DNA of 64,000 nucleotides, taken from assembly GCF_002216775.1 (NCBI RefSeq), contig NZ_CP022315.1:3472001-3536000 (forward strand). Direction: 5' to 3'. Positions 1-8,859 of this stretch are shown in pieces. A program made the position numbers and the translations under genes. This DNA comes from Virgibacillus phasianinus. GTDB lineage: Bacteria > Bacillota > Bacilli > Bacillales > Amphibacillaceae. Numbering within the stretch: position 1 is the stretch's first letter; each line of letters starts with the position of its first letter. The notes beneath the pieces were generated by a model. It searched no databases. It had not been told where the DNA came from and saw only the letters and a program-made list of their open reading frames with translations.

Positions 1-19
1 TTCTTGGAGGTAGTTAATA

Positions 20-553
20 ATGGCAAAAGTAAAATGGAATGTTGACGCAGCACACAGCTCGTTAGAATTCGTTGTTAAGCATATGATGATTTCAAAAGCA
101 AAAGGTGTTTTTAATGACTTTGAAGCAGAAATCGAAGCAGATCCAGAAAATCTGGAGGATGCTAAAATTGAATTTAACGTAGATATCAGCAGTATTGATA
201 CGCGTAAAAAAGATCGTGATGATCATTTACGCTCTGCCGACTTTTTCGATGCGGAAAACCACCCAAAAATGACGTTTGTTGCAACAGATATAAAAAAGAA
301 ATCTGATAACAATTATGATGTGACTGGTGATTTAACAATACGTGGAACAAAAAAACCCGTAACATTTGATATTGACTATGAAGGTACAGGTAAAGATCCA
401 TGGGGCAATGAAGTAGCTGGTTTCAGTGGATCAACTAAAATCAGCCGGAAAGAATTTGGCTTAACATGGAATGCTGCACTTGAAACCGGTGGCGTTATGG
501 TTGGTGACGAAGTTAAAATCAACGTTGAAATCGAAGCAGTTAAACAAGCATAA
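20..553 (+). CDS. YceI family protein
   Basis: A 177-residue protein of the YceI family, which folds as a lipocalin-like beta-barrel and binds amphiphilic or polyisoprenoid ligands. Visible family features are the start KWNVDAAHSSLEFVVKHMM, the middle segment DFFDAENHPKMTF, and a late segment beginning GDLTIRGTKKPVTF. There is no signal peptide, so it is probably cytoplasmic, unlike the periplasmic Gram-negative members. The ATG is preceded by TTGGAGG at a good distance, and the gene ends at a clear terminator. The ligand cannot be told from sequence. Confidence 0.93.
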   Translation: MAKVKWNVDAAHSSLEFVVKHMMISKAKGVFNDFEAEIEADPENLEDAKIEFNVDISSIDTRKKDRDDHLRSADFFDAENHPKMTFVATDIKKKSDNNYDVTGDLTIRGTKKPVTFDIDYEGTGKDPWGNEVAGFSGSTKISRKEFGLTWNAALETGGVMVGDEVKINVEIEAVKQA

Positions 554-568
554 TACGCAACTATTCTG

Positions 569-602
569 AAGACCCTACTTTAAATAAGTGGGTCTTTTTT
601 TA
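569..602 (+). terminator. Rho-independent terminator after yceI
   Basis: AAGACCC pairs with GGGTCTT and the inner ACTT with AAGT, closing a small AT loop. The stem is followed by an uninterrupted T run. It lies 15 bases after the YceI stop codon. Confidence 0.9.
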
Positions 603-661
603 TTCAAATATATTCCAAATTTTGTTTGAATATAGTGAGTTGAGGGGTAATGATTAAGTAG

Positions 662-682
662 GGATAAAGTGAAACTTTATCC
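662..682 (+). other. Perfect hairpin in the aconitase leader
   Basis: GGATAAAGT and ACTTTATCC form a perfect 9-bp stem with a 3-base loop in the 211-bp gap before aconitase. No T run follows, so it does not look like a terminator. It could be an operator or an mRNA structure; nothing in the sequence decides which. I see no certain promoter in the gap. Confidence 0.5.
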
Positions 683-813
683 GGCGGGGGAATTATTGCC
701 CGTCAAACAGCGATAATAATATCCAGAATTTAGCACGGAAAACGCATGATTTTTTGCATCAGTGAAAAGCTATCATGATGGTAGTTTAAATTTAATCAAG
801 AGGAGGTAACATT

Positions 814-2763
814 GTGCCGTTAAATGTCGCGCAAAAATTAATCAAAGATCACTTGGTTTCAGGTTCAATTGAAAAGGGCAAAGAAATCGGCCTGAAGATT
901 GACCAAACATTAACACAGGATGCAACAGGAACTATGGTAATGCTGGAGCTTGAAGCAATGGGTTTAGACTATGCAAAAACCGAGGCTTCTGCACAGTATG
1001 TCGACCATAATTTAATTCAGGTTGATAGTAAGAACCCAGATGACCACTTATTCCTTGAAAGTGCTACACGAAGATTCGGGCTCCATTACAGCCGCCCGGG
1101 GAATGGTGTTAGTCATCCTGTTCACATGCAGCGTTTAGCAAAGCCTGGGAAAACCTTACTCGGTTCTGACAGTCATACATGTGCCAATGGATGTATGGGA
1201 ATGCTTGCTATTGGTGCAGGCGGAATCGATGTGGCAATGGCTATTACCGGCGAACCTATCTACATTAAAATGCCAGAAGTTATGGGTGTGGAACTAACTG
1301 GTGAACTTCCAGACTGGGTAAGTGCAAAGGACGTCATTTTGGAAATGCTGCGCCGTTATGATGTTAAAGGTGGCGTTGGCAAAATCATCGAATATTATGG
1401 ACCAGGTCTCGAGCATCTTTCCGCAATGGATCGTCATGTAATTGCAAATATGGGTGCAGAGCTTGGTGCGACCGCAACCGTTTTCCCATCTGATAAAGAA
1501 GTCAAACGATTTTTGAAGGATCAAAACCGGGAAGATGATTGGATTGAGTTGAAAGCAGATAAAGGTGCAACTTATGATTTAAATGATACGATTGACCTCT
1601 CCAAACTGGAGCCATTAGTGGCGAAACCATCCAGTCCAGGAAATGTAGTGAAAGCAAGCGAATTAAAAAATACCCCAATTTACCAATCATATATTGGATC
1701 ATCTGCTAATCCGGGATTCAGAGACTTTGCTGTTGCAGCCGAAATTGTAAAGGACCGCCAAATTGCAGACAGTATTTCCTTTGACATTAACCCTACCTCA
1801 CGGCAAATGCTTACGAATCTGGTACAGGAAATGCACATCGCAAGTTTACTTCAGTCTGGAGCCAGATTGCACCAAGCAGGCTGTAATGGGTGCATCGGTA
1901 TGGGGCAAGCGCCTGCGACTGGCCGTAACAGCCTGCGAACTACACCACGAAACTTCCCGGGACGTTCTGGTTCCAAAGAAGACAGTGTATTCCTATGCAG
2001 TCCCGAAACCGCTGCAGCATCTGCTTTAACTGGAAAAATTACGGATCCGCGCACAATGGATTTTAAGTATCCAAAGGTCAAAGATCCTAAAGATCCAAAT
2101 GTAGATGATCGCTTATTGGATAAACCTTTATCCTACGACGATGCCCAAAAAGTTGAGTTAATTAAAGGACCAAATATTGTTTCGATCCCAGAAATGGATG
2201 CATTACCCGATGAATTAAATCTTCCTATACTACTTAACGTTGGGGATAATATCTCGACAGACGAAATACTTGCAGGTGGGGCGCGCGTCCTCCCCTTCCG
2301 CAGTAATCTTCCGGAAATCAGTAAATTCACCTTTGAAGCGGTTGATCCAACATACTATGACCGCGGAATGGAAAGTAAAGATAGAAGCGGCCATGCAATT
2401 GTTGGTGGTTATAATTACGGTCAAGGTTCAAGTCGTGAACACGCAGCGTTAGCACCGAGATATCTAGGACTTCGTGTTGTAATCGTAAAAGACTTTGCCC
2501 GCATTCACTGGCAAAACCTTGTCAACTTTGGTGTGGTTCCGTTAGTATTCGCAAACGAAGAGGATCAGCATAAACTAAGCCAAGGTGATATTTTAGAATT
2601 TAAGGATTTACGCAATAAAATTCAAAACAGTAATGAGTTTTCTGTATCAATTAAAGGGAAAAGTGATAAAATTGATGTCCGCCATACGTTATCAGAACGT
2701 CAGGTTAACATCATTTTACACGGAGGTCTCATAAACTGGATCCGTCAAAAACAAACATCATGA
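814..2763 (+). CDS. Aconitate hydratase, Aquifex-type short form
   Basis: A 649-residue aconitase that interconverts citrate and isocitrate in the TCA cycle with a [4Fe-4S] cluster. It is clearly shorter than the about 900-residue CitB/AcnA type and matches the short 'putative aconitase' subfamily, related to isopropylmalate isomerase. Cluster-ligand motifs are GSDSHTCANG near residue 113 and AGCNGCIGMGQAP near residue 355. The swivel domain carries NYGQGSSREHAALAPRYLG near residue 530. The start is GTG with AGGAGGT seven bases upstream. A shared terminator separates it from the convergent iron-uptake genes. Whether it is the cell's only aconitase cannot be seen here. Confidence 0.93.
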   Translation: MPLNVAQKLIKDHLVSGSIEKGKEIGLKIDQTLTQDATGTMVMLELEAMGLDYAKTEASAQYVDHNLIQVDSKNPDDHLFLESATRRFGLHYSRPGNGVSHPVHMQRLAKPGKTLLGSDSHTCANGCMGMLAIGAGGIDVAMAITGEPIYIKMPEVMGVELTGELPDWVSAKDVILEMLRRYDVKGGVGKIIEYYGPGLEHLSAMDRHVIANMGAELGATATVFPSDKEVKRFLKDQNREDDWIELKADKGATYDLNDTIDLSKLEPLVAKPSSPGNVVKASELKNTPIYQSYIGSSANPGFRDFAVAAEIVKDRQIADSISFDINPTSRQMLTNLVQEMHIASLLQSGARLHQAGCNGCIGMGQAPATGRNSLRTTPRNFPGRSGSKEDSVFLCSPETAAASALTGKITDPRTMDFKYPKVKDPKDPNVDDRLLDKPLSYDDAQKVELIKGPNIVSIPEMDALPDELNLPILLNVGDNISTDEILAGGARVLPFRSNLPEISKFTFEAVDPTYYDRGMESKDRSGHAIVGGYNYGQGSSREHAALAPRYLGLRVVIVKDFARIHWQNLVNFGVVPLVFANEEDQHKLSQGDILEFKDLRNKIQNSNEFSVSIKGKSDKIDVRHTLSERQVNIILHGGLINWIRQKQTS

Positions 2764-2769
2764 TAAAAG

Positions 2770-2804
2770 AAAAACCGGGCTGAAATTAGGTCCGGTTTTT
2801 CTTT
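2770..2804. terminator. Bidirectional terminator, aconitase / siderophore permease
   Basis: AAAAACCGG and CCGGTTTTT form a 9-bp stem flanked by A and T runs. It can stop transcription from both the aconitase gene and the convergent permease gene. Confidence 0.88.
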
Positions 2805-2807
2805 TAA

Positions 2808-4832
2808 TTACGCCCTCTTTTTCATCAACCATAAGAAATAAGGTGCACCAATGATTGCTACGATTATTCCGGATGGGATTTCATTTGGTGCCAACAAAGT
2901 TCGGCTAAGTACGTCTGCAACCAATAGCAACAATCCCCCGATTAAAATCGTAACAAGTAATAATCGTCGATTGGACGGACCGACCAGGAGCCGTGCTACA
3001 TGTGGAGCAATTAATCCAATAAAGCCGATTGCACCAACGGCAGCCACACTTAGCGCAGCCAAAACTGTTGCCAAAAATGCTAATTGAAACCGGGATGACA
3101 TTACCCGCAAGCCAAGGCCCTTTGCTGTGTCGTCGCCCAAGGACAATGTATCCAGCACGGAAATTCGCCATGCTAATATAGGAAAAATAATCACAATTGG
3201 CCAGATCAAATAATAGATAAACTCGTGCCAGCCCTTCGCATACGTAGTTCCGGATAACCACGTTAATGCCCCGGCTACCCCAAGGTCCGATTGAACAACA
3301 AGAATTTGTATAATGGCTGAACCAAAGGCAGAGATACCGATTCCAAGTAAAGCCAATATCGTTGGTTGAAACTTAGCCCGGATGGCGAGAAGCATAACTG
3401 CCAAGAAAAATACAAATGAACCGATCATCGCGCCAATTGGAATCCATATTGCTGATACCCCAAACACAAACATCGTTAACAATGCCCCGACTCCGGCTCC
3501 CGAGGTGATTCCAATTACCGATGGGTCCGCCAATGGATTTCGAAGCACCCCTTGGAAAATCAATCCGCTCACTGCTAGGACCATACCACTTGTCAGTGCT
3601 ACCATAGCTCGGGGCAGTCGTAAGTCCAGAACTAAGTTTTTCATAAATTCATTTGAATCGCCAAAAAATGCTTGAAAAATCAACACGGGTTCAAACCCAT
3701 AATTTCCTGATGCCAGATTAGCAAACAACACTAGGATAATTAATCCAATCAGAGTTGGAATAATTATCTTTAATGGCATTGCCACTGTTGTTTTACCAGC
3801 AATTACAGAAGTATTTTCCTCCCCATAATGGTTGCGTTTCATCCGTAACACGAGCCAGATTAACCACGGTGCCCCGATTAATGCAGTAATTGCACCTACC
3901 GGCAATTCGGAAAACGATGGATCAATAACTCTTGCCAGGATATCGGCCAAAAGCAGCACATTCCCGCCCCAAATGAAGGAAGCAATTACTAGGGGGACAT
4001 GCTTCCGATAACCTATAAGTTTAATAATATGCGGTGCCACGAGCCCGACAAATCCGATCGGTCCAACTACACTGACTGTCACAGACGTAAGCATTACTGC
4101 TGCTATGATTGAAATAAATTTGACAGTACCAACGTTCTGTCCAAGGGCAATCGCTACATCATCGCCAAGCTTTAACGTATCAAGTTTAAATGACATCACA
4201 AGTATAACTAGGAAGCCGATAATCACAAATGGATAGGAAAACTGAACTCCGCTCCAATCATTTTGGATCAATGTTCCCGATCCCCATAGGAACAGGCCAG
4301 CCGTCTCATTTTCATAAAATATTTGCAGCACACTTGTCAAGGATGAGAATAAAAACGTTACAATCATTCCTGCCAATACCATGCGTACTGGCGTTGCCTT
4401 ATTTCCGCCAGATAGAATGAACACGATCAAAAATGTGATAATCCCGCCCAGAAAAGCAACTACAATACCGTTTCCCAAAAGTGCAATAGGGAAAAATACA
4501 GTACTTGCCACTACGGCAAAATAGGTACCTGAATGGATACCCAACGTGCTAGCTGAAGATAGCGGGTTCTTTGTTACTGTCTGCAATACAACACCGGCCA
4601 CGGCAAGCGCTCCCCCAGCAAGTATCCCCATCATCGCCCTTGGCAACCGGAGAATCCTTACTGTATGGTGCGCTAATGTATCTTCCGGCTGAAAGATAGC
4701 ATCAACCACAGTTGTAATTGGAATTGATACATTGCCCTGATTAATATGTATAAACGTAAAAAGGAATAAAAGCGCGGTTCCACCACCAAAGGTAAGAACC
4801 GCTATTATTGAATTTTTAAAAGAAGTACCCAT
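2808..4832 (-). CDS. fhuB: Fused FhuB-type ferric siderophore ABC permease
   Basis: A 674-residue integral membrane protein made of two homologous FecCD/BtuC permease halves in one chain, about 20 membrane helices in all. The first half carries LRLPRAMMGILAGGALAVAG near residue 70 and the second LRLPRAMVALTSGMVLAVSG near residue 400. Each half ends with a GxIGFxGLxAPHxxR/K motif, the loop that meets the ATPase. Two-half fusions are typical of FhuB of hydroxamate uptake. It starts four bases after the stop of the binding-protein gene, so the two are co-transcribed under the Fur box. No ATPase gene is present; one must be supplied from elsewhere. Confidence 0.92.
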   Translation of the reverse strand: MGTSFKNSIIAVLTFGGGTALLFLFTFIHINQGNVSIPITTVVDAIFQPEDTLAHHTVRILRLPRAMMGILAGGALAVAGVVLQTVTKNPLSSASTLGIHSGTYFAVVASTVFFPIALLGNGIVVAFLGGIITFLIVFILSGGNKATPVRMVLAGMIVTFLFSSLTSVLQIFYENETAGLFLWGSGTLIQNDWSGVQFSYPFVIIGFLVILVMSFKLDTLKLGDDVAIALGQNVGTVKFISIIAAVMLTSVTVSVVGPIGFVGLVAPHIIKLIGYRKHVPLVIASFIWGGNVLLLADILARVIDPSFSELPVGAITALIGAPWLIWLVLRMKRNHYGEENTSVIAGKTTVAMPLKIIIPTLIGLIILVLFANLASGNYGFEPVLIFQAFFGDSNEFMKNLVLDLRLPRAMVALTSGMVLAVSGLIFQGVLRNPLADPSVIGITSGAGVGALLTMFVFGVSAIWIPIGAMIGSFVFFLAVMLLAIRAKFQPTILALLGIGISAFGSAIIQILVVQSDLGVAGALTWLSGTTYAKGWHEFIYYLIWPIVIIFPILAWRISVLDTLSLGDDTAKGLGLRVMSSRFQLAFLATVLAALSVAAVGAIGFIGLIAPHVARLLVGPSNRRLLLVTILIGGLLLLVADVLSRTLLAPNEIPSGIIVAIIGAPYFLWLMKKRA

Positions 4833-4836
4833 ACGA

Positions 4837-5826
4837 TTACTCTTCTACCAAGGCATCAACTAACTGTTCCGTCAATACATGTGCAGATAATATCCCGCCA
4901 AATGTCCATGTATCTCCAGGTAGTTGATGCGTGTTGCCATTTTTGACAAAACTTAGGTTTTCCCATACTGGATTACCTTTTAACTGATTTTCAAAAATAT
5001 TGTCATCGTTCTGAACAATATACAGGAATTGAAGATTTTCTTTTTGAAAGTTTTGTAGGGCTTCCACCGTTACTTCACTATAGCCATATGGTTCCACTTT
5101 ATCCGATTCATAGGCATTTTCAAGGCTAAGGTCGGACATGATTTGTGAGACAATGGAATTATTTGTGAACAGTCGTAAAGTTGGTGTATTCTGTGCGGAA
5201 AATGCTTGCGTCGCAATATATTTAGACCCTTCTAATCCAGCATCCTTTATACGATTCTTTTGATCTTCAATGAATTCTTCCAAATCAGTAATAGCAAGGT
5301 TTGCTTTTTCTGTTTTATCAACGATTGTTGCAACCTTTTTGAATTCCTCTTTCATGTTCTTATATTGATTTTTCGTTGCTTCTTCTGAATATGGCGCAAA
5401 CGTAACAACTGGTGCAATGTCCTTCAGACTATCCAGAATATCTTCATGTCGATATTTAACGGCGATAATGAGATCAGGTTTTAATCTGGAAATTGCCTCC
5501 AGGTTTGGCTCTTGACGAGTACCAACATCCTTCACACTTTTTGTCAGCTTTTTATCCACATTGACCCATTTATTATACCCATCTAAATCGGCCACCCCGA
5601 TTGGCTGAACACCCAGGGCTAACAAATCTTCAGCATATGACCATTCAAGAACAACAATGTTTTTCGGAGTACTTTTAAGGGTTTGCGTGCCCATTGCATC
5701 TTCTATCTTGATTTCCCGATCGGTCGTATTTTTATCTTTCGTCTTTTTCTCCTCTTCGCTTGGTTCGTTGCATGCAGCCAACAATGATAGAAATAAGATA
5801 CAGACCACAATCAGTATTTTTTTCAT
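4837..5826 (-). CDS. Iron-siderophore substrate-binding lipoprotein
   Basis: A 329-residue cluster A-II periplasmic-type binding protein (FecB/FhuD class) that captures a ferric siderophore outside the membrane and passes it to the adjacent permease. The N terminus is a lipoprotein signal with lipobox LLAAC, followed by a charged linker. The fold is indicated by KNIVVLEWSYAEDLLALGVQP and by the later KPDLIIAVKYR. I chose the ATG at 5826 because AAGGAGGT sits seven bases upstream and the signal peptide begins there; a longer frame upstream crosses the Fur box. The substrate may be a hydroxamate or citrate siderophore and is not certain. Confidence 0.92.
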   Translation of the reverse strand: MKKILIVVCILFLSLLAACNEPSEEEKKTKDKNTTDREIKIEDAMGTQTLKSTPKNIVVLEWSYAEDLLALGVQPIGVADLDGYNKWVNVDKKLTKSVKDVGTRQEPNLEAISRLKPDLIIAVKYRHEDILDSLKDIAPVVTFAPYSEEATKNQYKNMKEEFKKVATIVDKTEKANLAITDLEEFIEDQKNRIKDAGLEGSKYIATQAFSAQNTPTLRLFTNNSIVSQIMSDLSLENAYESDKVEPYGYSEVTVEALQNFQKENLQFLYIVQNDDNIFENQLKGNPVWENLSFVKNGNTHQLPGDTWTFGGILSAHVLTEQLVDALVEE

Positions 5827-5883
5827 ATTGAATACCTCCTTCTGATTATTAAAATCTATGTACCGAAAAAAGCCCGGATAATT

Positions 5884-5902
5884 GATAAAGATTATCATTA
5901 TC
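5884..5902 (-). promoter_or_regulatory. Fur box upstream of the siderophore operon
   Basis: On the minus strand the site reads GATAATGATAATCTTTATC, 18 of 19 bases identical to the classical Fur consensus. It lies about 60 bases upstream of the lipoprotein start, which implies iron repression of the operon. Confidence 0.88.
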
Positions 5903-6020
5903 AATAAAAATACTATCCCATCACCTATCCATTGTCAACAACATATTTGACTTTACTAAAAAACATACACGGCCCTTTACATTTAAGCCATGTATGTTCA
6001 TATTAATTTAAGCTGTTATC

Positions 6021-6171
6021 TAAAAAGATTGCCGCAAAATCTATAAACTTGGAGGATCGCCACTCGCCCACGGAAAGCGCTGGTTTTTTCCGCAGCGCTG
6101 GATTAACACTCATATAAAGTTACGTCACAGTTTATATCAACTGTGGTGATATTAAACTAGGCGAAAAACGT
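6021..6171. repeat. Dispersed intergenic repeat, copy A
   Basis: This noncoding gap holds two hairpins (AGCGCTG/CAGCGCT at 6076-6099, and CACAGTT/AACTGTG around a TATATC loop near 6130-6149). It ends in a block resembling segments at 54443-54556 (inverted) and 60488-60612. The shared core includes TTTATATCAACTG and the following GTGAT..TTA. No gene is seen in the gap. Confidence 0.55.
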
Positions 6172-6172
6172 G

Positions 6173-6424
6173 TTAATTTATATATATAATAAATGCAATG
6201 ATGGCTAAAATGATTGTTACGATATATATAGATGATAGTAGTGGCACATTAGATTTTAACGATGATGTTTCATATTCATGGGAACGGCGTAATTCATCTG
6301 CCGTTGTGTCGCCTTCTGCTTCATATTTTTTCATTTTTCTTTCCTCTTGTTTAAAAGCAAAGATCGTTCCAGCTAAAGCAGCAACAAACAAAAAGGATAA
6401 TAATATCCAAATACCTGTAGTCAT
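6173..6424 (-). CDS. Small two-helix membrane protein, unknown
   Basis: An 83-residue protein that I do not recognise. A first hydrophobic helix (about residues 4-24) is followed by a charged middle with KQEERKMKKYEAEGD and DELRRSHEYE, then a second helix (about residues 60-82). GGGGGGAT lies directly upstream of the ATG, a strong ribosome binding site. It is monocistronic, between the repeat copy A and the terminator that ends the NADH dehydrogenase unit. No function is proposed. Confidence 0.7.
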   Translation of the reverse strand: MTTGIWILLSFLFVAALAGTIFAFKQEERKMKKYEAEGDTTADELRRSHEYETSSLKSNVPLLSSIYIVTIILAIIAFIIYIN

Positions 6425-6550
6425 GAATATCCCCCCTTACCAATATAATATATACTCTTATTATCGCTTATTTATCAAACAATATCTGTGACAGAAACCG
6501 CAATTTTACAACTGCAATTTAAACATATATTGAGCTGAAAAGAGTACTAA

Positions 6551-6588
6551 AAATCCCTAAAGGAAATGGAAATTACCTTTAGGGATTT
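6551..6588. terminator. Terminator after the ndh unit
   Basis: AAATCCCTAAAGG and CCTTTAGGGATTT form a perfect 13-bp stem. On the minus strand it is followed by TTTTAG. It closes the ndh plus small-ORF transcript. Confidence 0.85.
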
Positions 6589-6607
6589 TATCAATATTAG
6601 TTGGTCA

Positions 6608-6712
6608 TTAACGGAAATCGCGACTGTTTTCCATTGTACGAGTTGCCACTACATACCCAACTAAGGAAGCTATAGTAACTAATAGATAGCAAAATACACT
6701 CTTATTCAACAA
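6608..6712 (-). CDS. 34-residue single-helix membrane peptide behind ndh
   Basis: A short frame starting at TTG (6712; a second TTG follows directly) with AGGAGG five bases upstream. The product begins MLNKSVFCYLLVTIASLVGY and ends ATRTMENSRDFR: one membrane helix and a charged tail. It sits 44 bases after the ndh stop and before a strong terminator, so it is probably co-transcribed with ndh. The supporting evidence is the ribosome binding site, hydrophobic pattern and position. I do not know a named family for it. Confidence 0.55.
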   Translation of the reverse strand: MLNKSVFCYLLVTIASLVGYVVATRTMENSRDFR

Positions 6713-6756
6713 CGTTCCCTCCTCTTCTGGAGATCTTTATTGATTACCTTAACCAA

Positions 6757-7968
6757 TTAAAATGGACGAAGCTTTCCTTTTTTAAGGATTAGTCTCGGTC
6801 CGCCAAGTAAGAAAAGATAACGGTTATCGATTACCTTTTTCATTGCAGAAGCGGATTTACCATATAGTTTAGTACCTGAGAATACAGTTCCCATTGCATC
6901 TGCATTACCTAGTGATGCTACTGTGCCTTTATCATCAAAAACAAATGACTCTAATGCTCCGCCTTGAAGCAATGCTTTAATATTTGATGCACAGGTATCC
7001 GCATGCTGCATAGCAGCCTGAGCTGTTGGAGGGAATGGACGTCCTTCTTCTTTGTTCATAACCCACGCACAGTCACCAATGATGAAAATGTCTTCTTCAC
7101 CAGGAGCACGTAAATCTTCATTTACAGTAACTTTTCCTTTAGTAATTTCAAATCCAGATTTACTTAGGATGGAGTTACCTGTTACACCGCCAGTCCATAC
7201 GATTGTACCAGCTTTAACCTCTTCCCCATCATTGATTACAAAACTATTCTTTTTGCATTCTTGAATTTTAGCACCAATTCTAAATTCTACTCCACGGTCT
7301 TCCAATGATTTCTTTGCATAAGCAACAAGCACTTCATTGAATCCTGGTAGAATGCTTGGTGCAGCCTCCACATTGATAATCTTAGGAATACTTGGGTCTA
7401 TGTCATATTTTTTGCAAAGCTTTGGAACCTGTTCAGCTAATTCACCAACAAACTCAATTCCAGTGAATCCGCCCCCGCCAACAAGAATTGTTAAATCTTC
7501 TTTTTTAGCTTTAGGATCTAATGTATATTTAGCAAATTGATATTCAATATGCTCACTAATTAAACGGCTTGTTTCAATATCCTGGATAGAGAATGCATTT
7601 TTTTCCATTCCTTTGATTCCGAACGTATTTGTTTCAAAACCAAGGGAAATAACTAAATAATCATAGGATATTTCACTGTTTTCAAGTAACACACGTTTTT
7701 CATCTTTTTTCACTTCAACAACTGAATCGTAAATCAAACGAACACGGTTTGGATTGAAGACATCACTGATCATCATCCGCGCTTGGTTTTGATTTCTTGT
7801 TCCAGCTGCGATTTCGTGTAACCAGGTTGTTTGATAGTGGTAATTGTGTTTATTAACGAGCACAATCTCCGCTTCCTCTGCACCCAGCTTTTGAGTTAAG
7901 CGTTTGGTTGTCATCATTCCGGCATAACCTGCTCCCAGAATGACGATTCTTGGTTTATTCGTATTCAC
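6757..7968 (-). CDS. Type II NADH dehydrogenase (NDH-2, YumB/Ndh-like)
   Basis: A 403-residue FAD flavoprotein that oxidises NADH and reduces menaquinone at the inner face of the membrane without pumping protons. The FAD-binding motif VILGAGYAGMMTTKRL is at residues 9-24, the NAD-binding motif VGGGGFTGIEFVGELA near residue 163, and the second FAD contact IFIIGDCAW near residue 298. The C-terminal MKKVIDNRYLFLLGG segment resembles the membrane-contact end of Bacillus Ndh. The sequence is closest in my memory to B. subtilis YumB/Ndh; which paralogue cannot be settled here. Confidence 0.93.
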   Translation of the reverse strand: MNTNKPRIVILGAGYAGMMTTKRLTQKLGAEEAEIVLVNKHNYHYQTTWLHEIAAGTRNQNQARMMISDVFNPNRVRLIYDSVVEVKKDEKRVLLENSEISYDYLVISLGFETNTFGIKGMEKNAFSIQDIETSRLISEHIEYQFAKYTLDPKAKKEDLTILVGGGGFTGIEFVGELAEQVPKLCKKYDIDPSIPKIINVEAAPSILPGFNEVLVAYAKKSLEDRGVEFRIGAKIQECKKNSFVINDGEEVKAGTIVWTGGVTGNSILSKSGFEITKGKVTVNEDLRAPGEEDIFIIGDCAWVMNKEEGRPFPPTAQAAMQHADTCASNIKALLQGGALESFVFDDKGTVASLGNADAMGTVFSGTKLYGKSASAMKKVIDNRYLFLLGGPRLILKKGKLRPF

Positions 7969-8176
7969 GTAACATCCACCTTTCTTTTACCATTAATTAA
8001 GAAGATATTGACTTTCATAATTATTGCTTATGTACTATCATTCAATACTTCAAAAATATTTTTGATATCATATCTATAATAGCAAACTTTTATTTAATAG
8101 GCTAATATTCACATGGGATTTTTTGATTATCTAACATTTTTACGTTATTTTAGTGTTACGAGAAATGAGGTGCAAG

Positions 8177-8827
8177 ATGGAAAAATTAACGATAAAAGCA
8201 GATGATCCAGCAGTTTTAGAACTTTGTGAGGCAGATCCGTTGATGAAAGAATTGGTAGCCTGCATCGGTAATGTCGAATTTACGCTAAGACCGGACTATT
8301 TTTTATCATTGGTCAGATCCATTATCGGCCAACAAATATCTGTTCAGGCGGCTGCCGCTATATTTATGCGCCTGGAAACACTTTTAGAGCAACAGGTTAC
8401 AGCGGGAGGAATATTAGGAAAGTCGGACGAAGAGCTTCGTAATGTTGGATTGTCCAAACGAAAAGTTGTTTATATAAAAGATTTAAGCGAAAAGGTTGTT
8501 CAAGGTGTGATTGACTTAAGTGGACTGGATGACCTTGATAATGCTGCTATTATTAAACTATTAACTAGTATTAAAGGAATTGGTAAATGGACAGCGGAGA
8601 TGTTTTTGATTTTTTCCTTAGGGCGGATGAATGTCTTAGCGCTTGATGATATAGGGATCCAGCGGGGTGCCAAATGGCTCTATCAAGTTGACCAATCGGA
8701 ACGGCGAGCTGTTTTGGTAGAAAAGGCTGCCTTGTGGGATCCACATTTCACCATTGCATCCATCTATTTATGGGAAGTTGTTCACCTGGATTTAATGTCC
8801 AACTATGATTCAATTGAGGATATGTAG
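8177..8827 (+). CDS. DNA-3-methyladenine glycosylase II (AlkA-like)
   Basis: A 216-residue HhH-GPD base-excision repair enzyme that removes alkylated purines. Visible features are SIIGQQISVQAAAAI (about residue 57), the helix-hairpin-helix LLTSIKGIGKWTAEMFLIF (about residue 127), and the following LALDDIGIQRG, which holds the catalytic aspartate region. The ATG at 8177 has GAGGT eight bases upstream and was preferred to an upstream GTG. It lacks the N-terminal domain of E. coli AlkA, as short Bacillus homologues do. Confidence 0.9.
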   Translation: MEKLTIKADDPAVLELCEADPLMKELVACIGNVEFTLRPDYFLSLVRSIIGQQISVQAAAAIFMRLETLLEQQVTAGGILGKSDEELRNVGLSKRKVVYIKDLSEKVVQGVIDLSGLDDLDNAAIIKLLTSIKGIGKWTAEMFLIFSLGRMNVLALDDIGIQRGAKWLYQVDQSERRAVLVEKAALWDPHFTIASIYLWEVVHLDLMSNYDSIEDM

Positions 8828-8851
8828 GGTGGTACGCGTTCTGCACCACCC
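8827..8851. terminator. Hairpin between alkA-like and SDR genes
   Basis: GGGTGGT and ACCACCC form a 7-bp stem between two convergent genes. It overlaps the glycosylase stop codon. There is no good T run, so termination is only likely from position. Confidence 0.5.
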
Positions 8852-8859
8852 CAATCTGG

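Noticed and set aside
603..813. A riboswitch or iron-responsive RNA ahead of aconitase
   Set aside because: There is one perfect hairpin but no match to a riboswitch core or terminator/antiterminator pair that I recognise.
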